From Perilla frutescens (Eukaryota > Streptophyta > Magnoliopsida > Lamiales > Lamiaceae), in NCBI GenBank assembly GCA_026008535.1, contig BRKX01000010.1:3795001-3859000 (forward strand): a DNA stretch of 64,000 bases, given 5' to 3'. Made by a program: the position numbers and the translations under genes. The notes beneath the pieces were generated by a model that did not search any database, was not told where the DNA came from, and worked only from the letters and a program-made list of their open reading frames with translations. Positions 49,251 through 62,050 of this stretch are shown here, in pieces. Each line of letters begins with the position of its first letter. Positions within the stretch are counted from its first letter, which is position 1.

Positions 49251-51390
49251 TAAATATTATTTAGAGCAATGACCCAACTCAGTCAATTCTTATATCTAGG
49301 ACGGCAGCCCCTACGCTATCTATTGATGGCTTTTAGTGTCAACACGCAAAATTTTTGACTAACTATTTATGACGCAGTTGATATTGCGAATTAAATGAAA
49401 TAAAATGATCATTTTTATGTTCATTTCCATTTTTTCGATTGGTAAGATTTAAAATCGGGAATCATCATTTTCAATAGAATACCCATATTCCCAAAGGAAG
49501 GATTCTACCCACCCCATGAGTTTAGTTATTCCCAATGACAAAAAAAATTAATATATGGTATATTTATACATAATCATGTTTTATAATATTATTTTAGCAT
49601 ATTTAGCAAAATAAATCAAATTAAATAATTATTTATTATTATTATTATTATTATTTATTTTCAAAATATAATTTATGTTAAAATCAAATTTTGATAGTTT
49701 TTATAACTTTGTTGAAGAAAAATGAAGGTGATGCCGAAATAAATATACCATAAAAATATGTTATAATACAATATAGAATATTTAAATATTTGATATAATT
49801 TAATATATTCAAATGAAAATTTCAAATGTTAAAGTGTTTTTCTATGAAGTAAAAATATTTTTATTAACTTATACAAATTAATATATATTCATTAATTAAA
49901 TATTTTAGAATAAAGTTTCTCCATAAAATAAATAAATTACCATTTGCTAAAAAATTAGAAAAAATCATATATTAAAAAAGAAAAATGACGTTTAGAAATA
50001 TAAAAGATAAACTGAGGCATGTGTTGATATTTATTAGCTACTACGTACACTTTATTCAATTATAAGAAAATTTTAAAATACCTAAAATATTCATTATATA
50101 AGATAAAAAAAATTGAAATTTCATTTCGTTCTTCATTTCGTAGACATACCAATCATAAGAATCGCCATTTCATTTAGACCCTCATTCCATTCTTAAGTTT
50201 ATTCAATGCATACGTAATTCCATTCTATCTCCTTAGAATATTATACAATGCTTTAATATTGCCGAGTCTCAAGAAATATATATTTGAGGTACTCGGAGGA
50301 AACAAATATTATCGTCAGTTTTTTAAAATCCCTGTTCTAAAAAAAAAAAAAGAAAAAGGAAAATCGAATTAGTTGATTGCATTGAGAAAATAATATTGGG
50401 CTTGTAGTATATATTATTTTGAAATCAGATAGCTTTTTTTTATATAAAAAGATAATAAATGAAAAATCATAAAATAAGTGGATTTAATAACAAGATTTTA
50501 TCTCTCGTTCCTTCCTGGAGAACGGTTTTAATTTTAATTGACGGCTACTTTCATTAAAAAAACAAAATAAAACAATAAAAAAAATAGATTTTAAATTTGA
50601 AGTCATATTTAATTTGGACATTTTTCCTGTTGTATATCTCTTAATTAATTCTTCGAGGTAAGTCAATCCCCGCGTTTTGGCTGCTTGATTCTCATCGTTA
50701 CTCTTATATTTCATTTTATTCATAATTAGATGAAATAAATTATAATAAATTTGTACTACGATGGTGATATTATTATGATAATTTTTCGTTAGCACATTGA
50801 ATATATTATGTTAATATATTCTAATTGTTTCGTTAGTATACGATATCAAAGCACTAGTGAAAGCATTTACAATATACGTATGCGTAAAAATTTATCTTTT
50901 ATATTTTTTGTCCATATTTTTTCATCTAAACATAGCCTAATTTCCTACATCTTAAATAAAAGTGTACGGAGAGAGCTTTAATTTGATATATATATATATA
51001 TATATATTTTTTTTGCGTCAATTGGATTAAAAATGAGCAAGTTATGATCGTTTAAAATTTTTAATCAACATTTTTTTTAAATAACAGATATCTTCAAATT
51101 TAAAGATTTGGGCAAAAATAACATTCATTCCTTTATTTTTCTCCGTGTTATTTATGAAATTGTCATCACATATTATATTATATTATATTATATTATATTA
51201 TATTATATTATATCTCAACCATTAGATAACACACTAGAAAAAAAATCTTATTTAATCATATCCATTCCCTATATATATGTATATATATATAAGATAGAAT
51301 TGCTAGTTCGTCTTCAATTCTTATTTCAATAATTTTGGCATAACTATATGTTGCACTATCGCTAGAGTTGAACCCTAAATTCGGATGAAA
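49251..51390. other. AT-rich intergenic DNA
   Basis: No coding signal. A pentanucleotide run (ATTAT)n lies at about 51171-51213. Confidence 0.5.
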
Positions 51391-51394
51391 TCTT

Positions 51395-51735
51395 TTGCTA
51401 CACTATGTGCAATATTTGGTGCTACATAATCAAACTTATTATTTTTCTTCAATTTGAATTTATTATATGTTATTTTAATTTTACACTTATTATTTAGGGT
51501 TCATCCTACCTAATTAGGGTATATAATTAATTTTTGATTAATAAATTTTATTTTCTAATTAATAATTAATTATTTAGTAAAAAAATAATTATATACCCTA
51601 ATTGAGTAGGATGAATCCTAATTAATAAGTATAAAATTAAAGTAAAGCATAATAAATTAAAATTAAATTTAAAAATTGAAGAAAAATTAATAAATTTAAT
51701 TGTGTAGCATCACGTATTGCACAAAATGTAGTGGT
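51395..51735. mobile_element. fold-back MITE
   Basis: Two arms of about 160 bp are inverted copies. 'gctacactatgtgcaata' near the left end is mirrored by 'tattgcacaaaatgtag' at the right, and 'tttagggttcatcctaccta' by 'gagtaggatgaatcctaatt'. The centre is 'ttttctaattaataattaat'. Same family design as 36108-36515. Confidence 0.7.
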
Positions 51736-51739
51736 GCCT

Positions 51740-52675
51740 AAAGTAAACGTTATAAGCTACATACCTGCATGCGCTAATTAATAATGAATAATTAAGCTAG
51801 TGTAGTAGGTTTTGGTGTAATTCCATATATATATATATATATCTATATGGGCTCAAAAGAAATATTATATATATATATATATAAGTCAATGTTATATTAA
51901 AAGTGTCCTAGCCTGCAATCAATAAGATGATTAAAATAAAATAAAAAATAGCTTCATAGAAACTGATACGTACTACGCATGCAATTATATATACATATAT
52001 ATATATATAACAAATTCATATCACATTATTTCCTTATTCAAATTTGCATTATTGGCTGATTTATTATTTATTATTTAAAATTAGTTAACTAAAGTGTATT
52101 TATTATAGCCTTATAGGTATGCTACGGTGTCAAGTAAGGTCAATCCTAAATTAATTGTTCATGAAGCTTCTTTTAGCGTTTAATTTTAATTTTTGTTACG
52201 TTGTGAATCGGACTCCAAAATACTACTATTTTTATATACTATAAATTATAAAAAATATTATATATAATAAATTTTATTTATTTGATAAATTTATCATTGT
52301 TCTATTTCAAAAATTTTAGAAGAAAATAAGTTTTTTTATTGAATACTTTTTTTACATACAATAATTTCCATTATTTATAGCTAGATTTTGAGGATTTTAT
52401 ACTAGCTATTAGGAAACATCATTTGTTATTGTACACTGTTTTTGATATATTTGGCTTGACATTTAATTCTTTTGATAATTCAACGAACAATTTTAAGTAT
52501 TCCACGTATTTTATCCGTGCATCGTATACATGAGAAAAGTGCTGGTGATTATATGTAAGGAACGCTATATATACACGTATAGCAGCGAAGAAACGTACAG
52601 TCGACATATTAAACAAGTTTGAGTATATGATAATAAGTGGAAATTAAGAAATCGAAAAATAAGTTGTGATCAATT
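51740..52675. other. AT-rich upstream region of the methyltransferase gene
   Basis: No coding signal. A TATA-like ctatatatac lies at 52565-52574, about 100 bp before the start codon. Confidence 0.5.
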
Positions 52676-55230
52676 ATGAAGTATTCATGTGATGAATCAA
52701 CATTCGCCATGCAACTAATTAGCGCTTCTGTAGTCCCAAAAGCACTGAAAGCTGCCATAGAGCTAGACCTACTGGAGCTGATGAAGAGGGCCGGCCGTCC
52801 CGTTTCGACGTCGGAAATTGCCGCCCAAATTCAGGCCACCAACCCGGAGGCGCACCTCGTGCTAGACAGGATCCTCCGCCTTCTCGCCGCCAACAACATT
52901 CTAGAAGAAGGTGGTGGCGGCGGCGTCTATTCCTTGGGTCCAGTTTGTAAGTTGTTCACCAAGAATGACGATGGCGTTTCCTTGGCTCCTCTCTTGCTCT
53001 TGAGCCAAGACCGAGTCTTCGATCAAACCTGGTTAATTACTCTATATCCAAACTTTATTAATTAGTTTTAGAGTAAATTTCATTTTTGCTCCCATTATAT
53101 TAGGGTCAAAACACTTTTAGTCCTAAAAGTTATTTTTTTGGTCCCATAAGATATTTTTCCGACAATTTTAGCCCCAATTAGAATGAAGAAAGTTAACTGC
53201 CATTAAAGCCAATGTCAAAACGCGTGAAATGATCGTTTTGTTGGGCATTTCTTTTGTATCTATTGATATGGTTCAATATTAGTGTTGAAATTACTTTCCA
53301 CTTTTTTTTATTGTTATTTATTTTGATATTGTTGATGTGCTTGAGGATGTCGATTTTTTACCTTGATTTTAACTGATGTTAACTTTCTCTGATAGTTTAG
53401 AACTAATATTGTCGGAAAAATATCTTATGGGACCAAAATTGTCGAAAACATATCATTTGAGACCAAAAAAGTAACTTTTGAGACTAAAATTAAGTTTTAT
53501 GACCATATTCTAATGAGATCAAAAATAAAAATAAAAAATATAAAAAGTAATTAGTTTCTAGTTATATGTAATTGTAGGGATCATGTAAAAGATGCGGTTG
53601 TTGAAGGAGGTATTCCATTTAACAGAGCCCATCGAATGAGTGGGTTTGAATACCCGGCTACCGACCCGAGGTATAACGAGATCTTCAACCAAGCTATGTG
53701 CCAACAATCCACCATGTTTATGCATCAAATTCTTGAATTATACAACGGATTCGAGGGTGTGAAATCTCTTGTGGATGTTGGTGGTGGAATTGGAGCTTCA
53801 CTGAAGATCATCATAACCAAGTATCCATCTATTAAGGCCATCAATTTTGATTTGGACCACGTCATCCAACATGCCCCATCGCACCCGGGTACGTACGCAA
53901 TAAATGTGATGTCCCACATCGATGAGAGAACGAAAATATCATGAATATATATGTGGGCACTAGAGCTGTCGAATGGGTCAGGCCGGACCGGCCCACGGGC
54001 CAACTATTTTTCGGGTCGAGCCGACCCGGCCTGAAATCATTTCGGGCCCAAAAAATTGAGGCCCAGACCGGCCCAAATTTCAGGCCGGGTCGGGCCATCG
54101 TGGGCCTAAAGCTAAAATTCTGTTGTTTTTCACTGGGCTGGCCCGACCCATTCGGGCCATTTTTTTTGGGTTGGGCTGGACTATCCGGCCGGGCCGGTTT
54201 TGACAGCTATAGTGGGCACAATGCATTCTCTAGCAATTTGAGTTAATTATTTTAACAATGTGAGAACGGATGTCAAATAGTTGTCAGCGGAATTCGTTGT
54301 GCCATAGTTCCGTACTATAGGAGCCTTACAATAATTTCAGAACAAAAATCTTATAATCAAATAATATTTGACAAACACTAAAAAGGTATATTTATTTTTA
54401 AATTAACTATCGATACACTACGTGAGTCACCACATTAAAAACATTAAATTAATTCATTTAAATATTAGAGTCCACTAATTTCATTTTAGTGTATATATTT
54501 TTGAAAAAAAATTAAATAAAATTCATAAAATAAAAAATAAATAAGTAATTTTTTATTGGGCTTTGACCAATCTGATTGCCCAAACACAATATATTGGAGC
54601 AGCCAAGTCTTTCTTTAAATATATATTATTCAAGTCCAAATCAGACAATTTCATTAAAGTCACTCTTATGGTTCGATTCATAATTAAATATGGTAATTAA
54701 ATTAAATTAATCTCAGCTTATGTGCAGGGGTGGAGCTCGTTAGTGGAGACATGTTTGTTAGCGTGCCTAAAAGTGATGCCATTTTCATGAAGGTGCATAT
54801 TGTATACATACATTATATTACAGTTAAATCATACATATATTTTCAAATTTTGAAATTGATGGAAATCTAGCTATTAGTTTTGATAAAAACTTGATTATTG
54901 TTGAATTTATTAATTTTATCCTTAATTAATTAGTGGATTTCCCATAATTGGAGCGATGGGCATTGTTTGAAACTCCTAAAGAATTGCCATGAAGCCCTCC
55001 TAGAAAAGGGAAAAGTGATAATCGCCGATCGCATAATTTCAAAAATTCCGAAAAAGGACACATTAACGTCCATAGACTTGGCCGCAGACGTGCTCATGTT
55101 CACATTGTTCCCGGGTGGTAAAGAAAGGACAGAAGCAGAATTTCAAGCCTTGGCAAAAGCATCTGGTTTCAAACATTTTCGAAAAGTTTGTTGTGCTTTC
55201 AATACTTGGATCATGGAACTCTACAAATAA
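52676..55230 (+). CDS. class II O-methyltransferase (COMT-like), four exons
   Basis: Exons 52676-53031, 53578-53888, 54728-54792 and 54934-55230 join in phase (GT-AG throughout) into 342 residues, close to the usual 350-365. Residues 1-110 form the dimerisation domain. The SAM-binding motif LVDVGGGIG lies at 183-191, HPGVELVSGDMF around 221-232, and GGKERTEAEF at 305-314. Aligned by spacing with caffeic acid O-methyltransferase, the catalytic base is His248 (WISHNWSD) and the third catalytic residue Glu308; the second, normally Glu, is Asp276 (VIIADRI). The enzyme should transfer methyl from SAM to a hydroxyl of a phenolic, alkaloid or similar small molecule in the cytosol. The substrate cannot be inferred, and the changed residue makes true COMT activity doubtful. 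No neighbouring pathway genes are seen. Confidence 0.9.
53075..53540. mobile_element. MITE in intron 1 of the methyltransferase gene
   Basis: The left 'atttttgctcccattatatt' and 'cacttttagtcctaaaagtt' and 'ggtcccataagatattttt' are mirrored at the right by 'aaatatcttatgggacc', 'aacttttgagactaaaatta' and 'attctaatgagatcaaaaat'. Long terminal inverted repeats, non-coding middle. Confidence 0.65.
53961..54211. mobile_element. hAT-type MITE in intron 2 of the methyltransferase gene
   Basis: 251 bp, starting tagagctgtc and ending gacagctata (inverted repeats). It is flanked by a perfect 8-bp duplication gtgggcac (53953-53960 and 54212-54219), as hAT elements make. Its inside is GC-rich with many 'gggcc' and 'cgggcc' blocks, in sharp contrast with the AT-rich intron. 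Confidence 0.88.
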
Positions 55231-55301
55231 ATAAACATATATATACATGTTATATATAGTTGAATCCTGAATAAATAAACACATAGTTTGAAGAGATGGT
55301 A

Positions 55302-56093
55302 TTCCGTGCAATAGCCTTATTTAAGACTATTTAAGGCGGGCGCGCGTGGGCGTCACGCGCCTGTCAATTTTTTTTATTTTTCCTGGGCCTTTTTTTACTT
55401 TTTTTTTCAATTTTTTTATCCGATTTTTTCTTTGTTCCTTTTGTTTTGCTCCCCAAAAATATATACCCTAAAATAACATTAGTGACCCTAAAACTAAAAT
55501 AAATCGATTTAATTTTGGTGAAATGAGTATGAATTTATATCCTAAAACAGAATTAATAAACCCTAAAATACACAAAATAAACCTCTAAAAACACCCCAAA
55601 AAATCCTAAAAACACTAAATAAACCCCTAAAAACAGTACCCCCCAAAAAAACCCTAAAAAACACAAAATAAACCCTCACAAACACCCCCCGAAAAAAAAC
55701 TCTAAAAAACACAAAATATACCCTAAAAAAACTAAAAAATCCCCTCTAAAAAACCATGAACCCTAAAAAAAAAATCCTTAAAAAACATGAACCCTTTAAA
55801 AAACCATGAACCCTAAAAACACCCTAAACTACTAAGCTCTAAACATTAATTCGAATGGAAAAAATCACAATTTGAACTAAATAAACTAGTATAAAATAAC
55901 TAGCAAATCCCTTACTTTTTAATGATACAGATGATACTTTTCGAATTTTTGGTGATACTTTTTAGTGAGACTGTTGATACTGATTTTACCATTTTTTCCT
56001 ATTTTTTGCGGATTGACCCACGTTGATCCGGATCAAAGTGCGGGTTGACCCGACCCGTCTTAAATAGTACTTTGTAAGACCGCTGCATTGAAG
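55302..56093. mobile_element. non-autonomous DNA element with CCCTAAA-like core
   Basis: Terminal inverted repeats of about 32 bp: 'actatttaaggcggg' at the left (55325-55339) against 'cccgtcttaaatagt' at the right (56056-56070), extending to both sides. The core has dozens of degenerate 'aaccctaaaa' units and two 'gatactttt' boxes. It starts about 70 bp after the methyltransferase stop codon and so may supply its 3' UTR. Related to 59050-59830 and to parts of 2990-4560. Confidence 0.6.
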
Positions 56094-58300
56094 TTTTTGC
56101 CTAGTTTGAATAATTGAATCCTTTGTTAGGATTTTCCATCGTTTGTACGGGAAAATTTGATTTCCATATTGCTTGCAATTGTACCTGTGTTGTGTAGGAA
56201 GTCATCTGTTTAATGCTAGAAACGAATTCTGTTAGTATTAGCATTTTTTTGTCGTTCGTCAATGGTTTTTAAACAATAAAAAATATGCATTTACTTAATA
56301 TATAGCAACATACTGTCACAAGTATTATACTAGCCTCATAAATATTCTAATATTATACAATTTAATTGATAATTTCTTGTTCATGACAAGCTAATATATA
56401 TGTTTTCAAGACATATACATATTTGTATTGCCAATTCTATAACCAATAATAATATTACGAATATGTTATTTATTATAATTAGCTAATATAAAACCAAAAT
56501 ATTACTACTACGTTTAAGAGTGATATGAAACCCCACCATCACATATTGTATATTTGCACGATGAGTTTACTAATATTAATGTATTATATTGCTAATGTTA
56601 TTTAAATAACACGCTAATTAATATAGTTAAAAATTAATGAATTTTTAATGCCAAACATTAAAAGGCATATACATACAAAATATATATTATTTATGAACCT
56701 ATGTGCGAATATTACCATTATTATTCAACAAAACAACACATTAGACTCCAATCACAAACAATACAAAATCTACGAAACCAAACCACGTGCATAAATCACA
56801 ATATATAGCCAAAATTAGGAAACTTAATTTTTAGGATACCAATCTGATGTACAATTCATATGCCACACAAAAAATAAAAAACACAACATCGTATTCAAAA
56901 ATCTGTCTACGAAATACCATTATAATATACTAGTATGTCTCCCGTGCGATGCTCGGCACTATTTTTATTTTATTTTATAATGATTGAATGATTAGATATA
57001 TCTTTGCAATACATGCGTATATAAGTGTGTGAAACAAACGTATAAAAATATTTAAATAGGTTTAAAAACTAAATTTTATTTTTCGTAGATATAAACAATA
57101 ATTATTATAATTATTTAAGCAAACAAATAACTTAATATCATCTTGGAGTAATAATAATTCAAGTATATTATAAATAAATGGCATAAAAGAAATTAATTAA
57201 GCACATGTGGTTTGTGGTTGTACAGTCAAAGTTTGCACCAGAAAAAATTAATCTAATTTGTTCAATATACAAAAATAACAACAAAATTCAACAAATATAA
57301 GCGTGCAATGCACAAACTTTTTTTGTTATGCTATTGTGACTTGAATTGACTTTGATATTTTTATATTTTAATTAATTCGGAGTTAATATTTATAATATTT
57401 TAAGAAAAATAGAAACAGTAAAATTTACGTAATTAGGTGAAAATGAAAATTTACACAATAAAATGCTATAATTTAACGTAAAGTTTATTTGGTCATAAAC
57501 TTTTCCACTTGATCGATCACAATATATATTATATTTGAAATAAATTGGAGTATATATAAATATAACTTTTATTGTAAATTGAACTTATTTAGTTTATTAT
57601 GAAAAATTTTGTAAATCGGATTGTTAAATAATATGTACCTATTATGAATAAAAATAAATTAGTAAAATAAAAACTTGAATCAATAAAACAATTGAAAAAA
57701 TAATTAAATAAAAATAATGTATTGGAAGGCATGTAGAAAGTAATTGGAATTTAATGTAAGAGTAACAGTGGAAAAAGCTAAAAAATACAGAGACTCAAGG
57801 ATCCAACACGGAAACTATGAGATTTGAGAACTTTAGCCATTAACCTTTGCCAAATACGTAATTGTGATTTTTTTGACATTGATTTTCTTTTGTATAATAT
57901 TTTGAGGAAATTTTTTTATTTATAATTTTATTCATACGATTTTGCGTTAATATATGTATAGATAGATTAATAGATTGTTAATGATGTATTAAAATTTAAC
58001 CTTTTCATTCTACCTATAGAAATAGTTTATGATTGAATTACCTAAGAAATAAAGTACACATTGAATTGAAACAAAGTATACATTGAAATGAATGATTAAA
58101 AAAACTAATCAGGAGGTTAAAAATAAAAATGAAGCATTAAAACAATATTAAACAAAAGATGAATTACTAATGACATATGAATTAAAAAAATTATACATTT
58201 AGAATGAAAAAAGAATAAATAAATGAAACGGAATAGACATTGCATTAAAAAAAAATCAATCAATATAAAAAAAAATGTAATAATAATCAAATAATTAATT
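56094..58300. other. AT-rich intergenic DNA, nothing recognised
   Basis: No coding frames, RNA genes or transposon ends were seen on either strand. Confidence 0.55.
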
Positions 58301-58319
58301 AGAACAATTAAAAAAAGGC

Positions 58320-58800
58320 TATTGTAGGAACACTTAAGGAAAGTCCTAAGTATGGAATGAAAAAAAAAAAAAAAAAAAAAGAGAGAGAGAGAGAGAGATG
58401 AACTACGGAAGCCAAAAAATCGAACCTATACCACTAAGAGGCGAAATGAATTTTAGTTTTTCTAAAAGAAAAAAAAGCAAAAAAATATATAAAATGAAAA
58501 AGAAAATATTTAAGGAAAGCCTAAGTCGAGAGAAAAGAAAAAACAAAAAACGAACTGGGAAGTAACAATCGAACCTATATCAGTTACCATTAAAAGGCAA
58601 AATGAATTTTAGTTTCAAAAAAGAAAAAAAAATAAGGAAAAAATTGAAGAAGAAAAAAAACACAAAAAACGAAATAAAAGAAAAATCGTGTAGTGGAGGT
58701 ATATTTTCAAAAAAGGAAAAAAAAAACAAAAAACTGAAAAAGCAAAAAAAAAAAAACACAAAAAAGGAAAAAGATAATTAAAAGAAAGTGTACCCACAGC
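58320..58800. repeat. A-rich tandem duplication
   Basis: A block of about 170 bp occurs twice in diverged form, marked by 'ttaaggaaag(t)cctaag', 'aatcgaacctata' and 'aaaatgaattttagtttt' (at about 58337 and 58509). It includes an A20 plus (GA)n run at 58361-58398. Confidence 0.6.
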
Positions 58801-59049
58801 CGCAAGATTTGATCAGGATTGTGAGATAGTGCAACCACTACGCCACAACCAAAACTTCAAAAATACTTCAACAAAAAATTATTTTATATCATGTTTTTCA
58901 CTGATTTTTTATGACAATTTTACCCCTACGATTTTACTTTAATATATGTATAGATTTGGGGCACTCTTCTGAACACAAGATGTATGAGTTTGGGCCTATC
59001 AGACTGGTCCAGACCCAATAAGGCCTAATAGCCCAAAAAAAACTTGCTC

Positions 59050-59830
59050 CATTTTCAGGCATATGGACCCCACGCGCGGGTCAAGCACGCTGACGTGCGG
59101 CGCGTGGGGTACACGGCTAGAAATTATTTTTTTTTTATATATTTTGTTCGATGTTTATATTATTTTTTCGATTTATTTTTCAATTTTTTCTGTTTTTTTT
59201 TGTTTTTTACCCAAAAATTATATACCCTAAATTACAATTAGTGAACCTAAAAATTGAAATAAATTAATTTATTTTTTTAAAAATAAATATAAATATATAT
59301 CCTAAAACTGATTTAATGGACCCTAAAATTAAAGTGAATGATTTTTTTTTAATTCAACGACTCACGCAATGCACTTGCTCAACGCTAACGCGTAGGCTCG
59401 TGCATTGCGCTCGATAATTAATTTAATTTTTCAAAGCATATATAAATGGTAATTGAAAAAAACATAATTTTGAAATAAATATGCATACCTTAAATGGAAT
59501 TAGTGAACCCTAAAATAGAAGTGAATGAATTTAATATTTTTTGAAATAAATATAACCCCTAATTGAGATTAATAAAACTAAAAAAATATGAACCCTAAGA
59601 AAACACAACAAAAACCCCTAAAAAATATTAAAAAAAACCCTAAAAAACCATAAAAAAACTATGAACACTAAAAAAACCTAACCCTCCCCCTAAACTCTAA
59701 ACATTAATTGTAATGGAAAAAATCATAATTTGAACTACATAAACTCATATAAGATAAGTAACAGACCAGTTACTTTTTAATGACACAGGTAATACTTTTG
59801 AATTTTAAATGATACTTTTAATGACCAGTT
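59050..59830. repeat. second copy of the CCCTAAA-like element
   Basis: A GC-rich start (acgcgcgggtcaagcacgct) is followed by a T-rich block, 'cccaaaaattatataccct', many 'aaaccctaaaa' units and 'aatgatacttttaatgacc', the same order as at 55302-56093. Confidence 0.55.
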
Positions 59831-59984
59831 CTTTAATATGCTTATACATGCTCAACAAATCATTTCTCCTTTTGATTTTCACATAATCAACTATATTTTG
59901 GTATCTCTCTTTGTTCCTCATTCACATCTCACATGAATAATTAGGCGTGAGGATTTTTATACTCTTTCTTTAGTGGAAATGGGT

Positions 59985-60295
59985 CAAACTAGCCGGTCAA
60001 ATTTTTAAAAAATTTAATTTAACCTCAAATTTTTAAATATACATTATTTAGTCAGAATTACTATAATGCCCCTGTTCAGCGCGCGACCGCGCGGGTGACG
60101 TGCGTGTGCACCAGCGCGCGGGTGTGCTTTGAGCAGGTGCCGCACTGCTGACGCGCACACGCACCTGCATGCTGAGTCCAGCGCGCACATGGGTATTTTT
60201 GTCCAAAGTGACTAAAATTAAATAAATATATTTAAAATTTACTGGCTAAATAAATATGTTTTAAAATTTAAGTGGCTAAAATAAGTTCTACCTCC
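59985..60295. mobile_element. MITE with a GC-rich island
   Basis: The left 'ctagccggtcaaatttttaa' is opposed by 'taaaatttaagtggctaaaa' at the right. The middle (60070-60195) is CG-dinucleotide rich, with repeated 'agcgcgcg' and 'acgcgcac' blocks. No target duplication was fixed. Confidence 0.45.
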
Positions 60296-60510
60296 TCTTT
60301 TTAACTCTTCTCTCTTATGTAATATACTCTTTTTATACTGTTTGTGACACCACGAGAATTAAATGACCTGGAATGTCTTCTCATGAGGTCGTAAGGTGCC
60401 AATTCTATTTGCAAATTGTCCATGTATATCGATTAGATAATAATGTTCACCAAATATATCTGCCCATTATGAAAGAAGAGAAAAATGAAAATAAGCATTT
60501 GAGGCTGCGG

Positions 60511-62050
60511 TTAGAAATAGCAATTTTTATCTCCCTTTACGTCTTCACTCCCAAATCCAACCTGGTCCATAATATTGGCTCTGCTTCTCGTCAAAGGACC
60601 ACCACCGGCTAGATTACTGGATGCCGTCCTTTTCTTTCTGGCCCTTGTTGTTCTATGATCTGCGGAATCTGTACTCTGTATCACACTTGATGCTACAAAA
60701 ATATTCCCACTCGTCATATTGGTTCCTCAGGCATTTTGGGTTGGAGTCTTGCATGCATCAGAGGGAGAAAACCCTTTTGAAGCAGAAGAATAGCCTGGTT
60801 CTTCACTACTAACAGATAAGGCAGCGAAATCTTCCCAGTAATAAGGAAACCCAACCTGAAAATGGTCACACACCTGCAAAAAGTAGGAAAACATAACCAT
60901 GTATATGACAATTTATCAGAGTAATATCTCCACATTAATGTTATCAGTGGAGAGGTGGGTTAGAAAGAAATCAAATTGAAGAACCTAAATCAAATACCTC
61001 CTAAGAGAAGCCATTTTCGAGTGTACGAGATGTATTGAGATATCCATGGACCATAATTGTTATGCCATCAACCATCTGAAGAGTAGTAGCATCATGTCTC
61101 TTGACTATAGATGCAGAGGAGAAACTTCTGATTGCTGGTTTGCTGCAGTTTTGAAATCAACAAACCAAAGTTTCCGAATTAATATAATACCTACCGAAGA
61201 GGCAAGCAGGAAGGTTCAAGGTATATGACGGACATGAACTCCATCCACTGAACAGTTAAGAGTGGCCAAGAAATGCAAGTTCTGGAATATCCTCATATTC
61301 GGTGTCAAAAAATCCACCAGATGACATCCCGATATCCGCATAATCCTCGAGATTGTTTTGGAATCCCTATTAAAATGGGCTTCACATCATTATACAAATT
61401 GCTAAACAGTCTTCCAGAGCATCTTGCATTACCTTGAGTCCTTCACTAAATTAGGCTTCCAGTTCCATTGTTCCATGATAAATAGGGTATGTTTCAATTA
61501 AAGGCATTCAAAACTTCAGATCAAATTGCATTCAACTAATTTTGGATAAATTAAGTTACTAAAAATAGCAAATCCCATTAACAGATATACACCTATTTGA
61601 TTTGTTTAGAGAATTTCAATGTACAGTACATCTGGAAAACTTTAATACTATATTTGAGCTATTTATCTCTCCTTGGGATGGATTTACTATAACCTGAAAA
61701 TCTAAAACCCAAATACATTCGATATATTCAATTTCTCAATGGAAACACAACCAAATGTAAATCAGAAGCTTGATTCATTTTTAGACTATAAGCTCTGAAT
61801 CCTTCAGCCCAAAGCAATTAAGATAACACTAAATTTCATAGGCACGTGTAGGGCACTCCGTGGGTATCTTTCAATGTTCAGTTGACCTCTTCATATTTGT
61901 GAATATTATCAAACTCCTTATCATTTAAATAGTGTATGAAGAATAGCAAGAAAATGAAATTTACTCTTCTAAAATGTAGCCTCCAATGCCTAATCGTTTT
62001 CCATGAGAATCTAGATCTGCTTTGACCAGCCACCAATCGTGTAATAAAAT
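60511..62050 (-). pseudogene. KNL2: KNL2-like centromere protein, SANTA domain, broken
   Basis: Three minus-strand exons join in phase at GT-AG sites: 62050-61965, 61142-60998 and 60873-60511. They encode the start of the SANTA domain (ILLHDWWLVKADLDSHGKRL), its centre (FSSASIVKRHDATTLQMVDG, then YLNTSRTLENGFS) and its end (VCDHFQVGFPYYWEDFAALS). A basic tail with RTTRARKKRTASSN and GPLTRSRA follows. In plants KNL2 helps load the centromeric histone CENH3. A TAG (61003-61001) replaces a Leu/Ser-type codon after ENGFS, and a TGA lies at 60729-60727, so a full product is unlikely. The C-terminal CENPC-k motif of alpha-KNL2 is not seen; beta-type KNL2 lacks it too, and truncation is equally possible. 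The N-terminus is not securely found. Confidence 0.8.
61256..61366 (-). other. unassigned exon-like ORF inside the KNL2 intron
   Basis: After a possible acceptor (TTTTAATAG), 36 residues run to a TAA: GFQNNLEDYADIGMSSGG, then FFDTEYEDIPELAFLGHS. The composition is protein-like and acidic. No family recognised; it may be the last exon of another gene's fragment. Confidence 0.3.

Noticed and set aside
55555..55830. Possible internal telomere repeat array
   Set aside because: Units such as aaaccctaaaa are irregular and mixed with aaacaca; no run of perfect TTTAGGG/CCCTAAA was seen. It fits a low-complexity core of a dispersed repeat better.
58615..58797. Phe-rich open frame on the minus strand
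   Set aside because: It is only the translation of an A-rich tract; the same holds for the frames over 4052-4331, 6766-7014 and the AT dinucleotide tracts near 44.9 kb and 46.1 kb.
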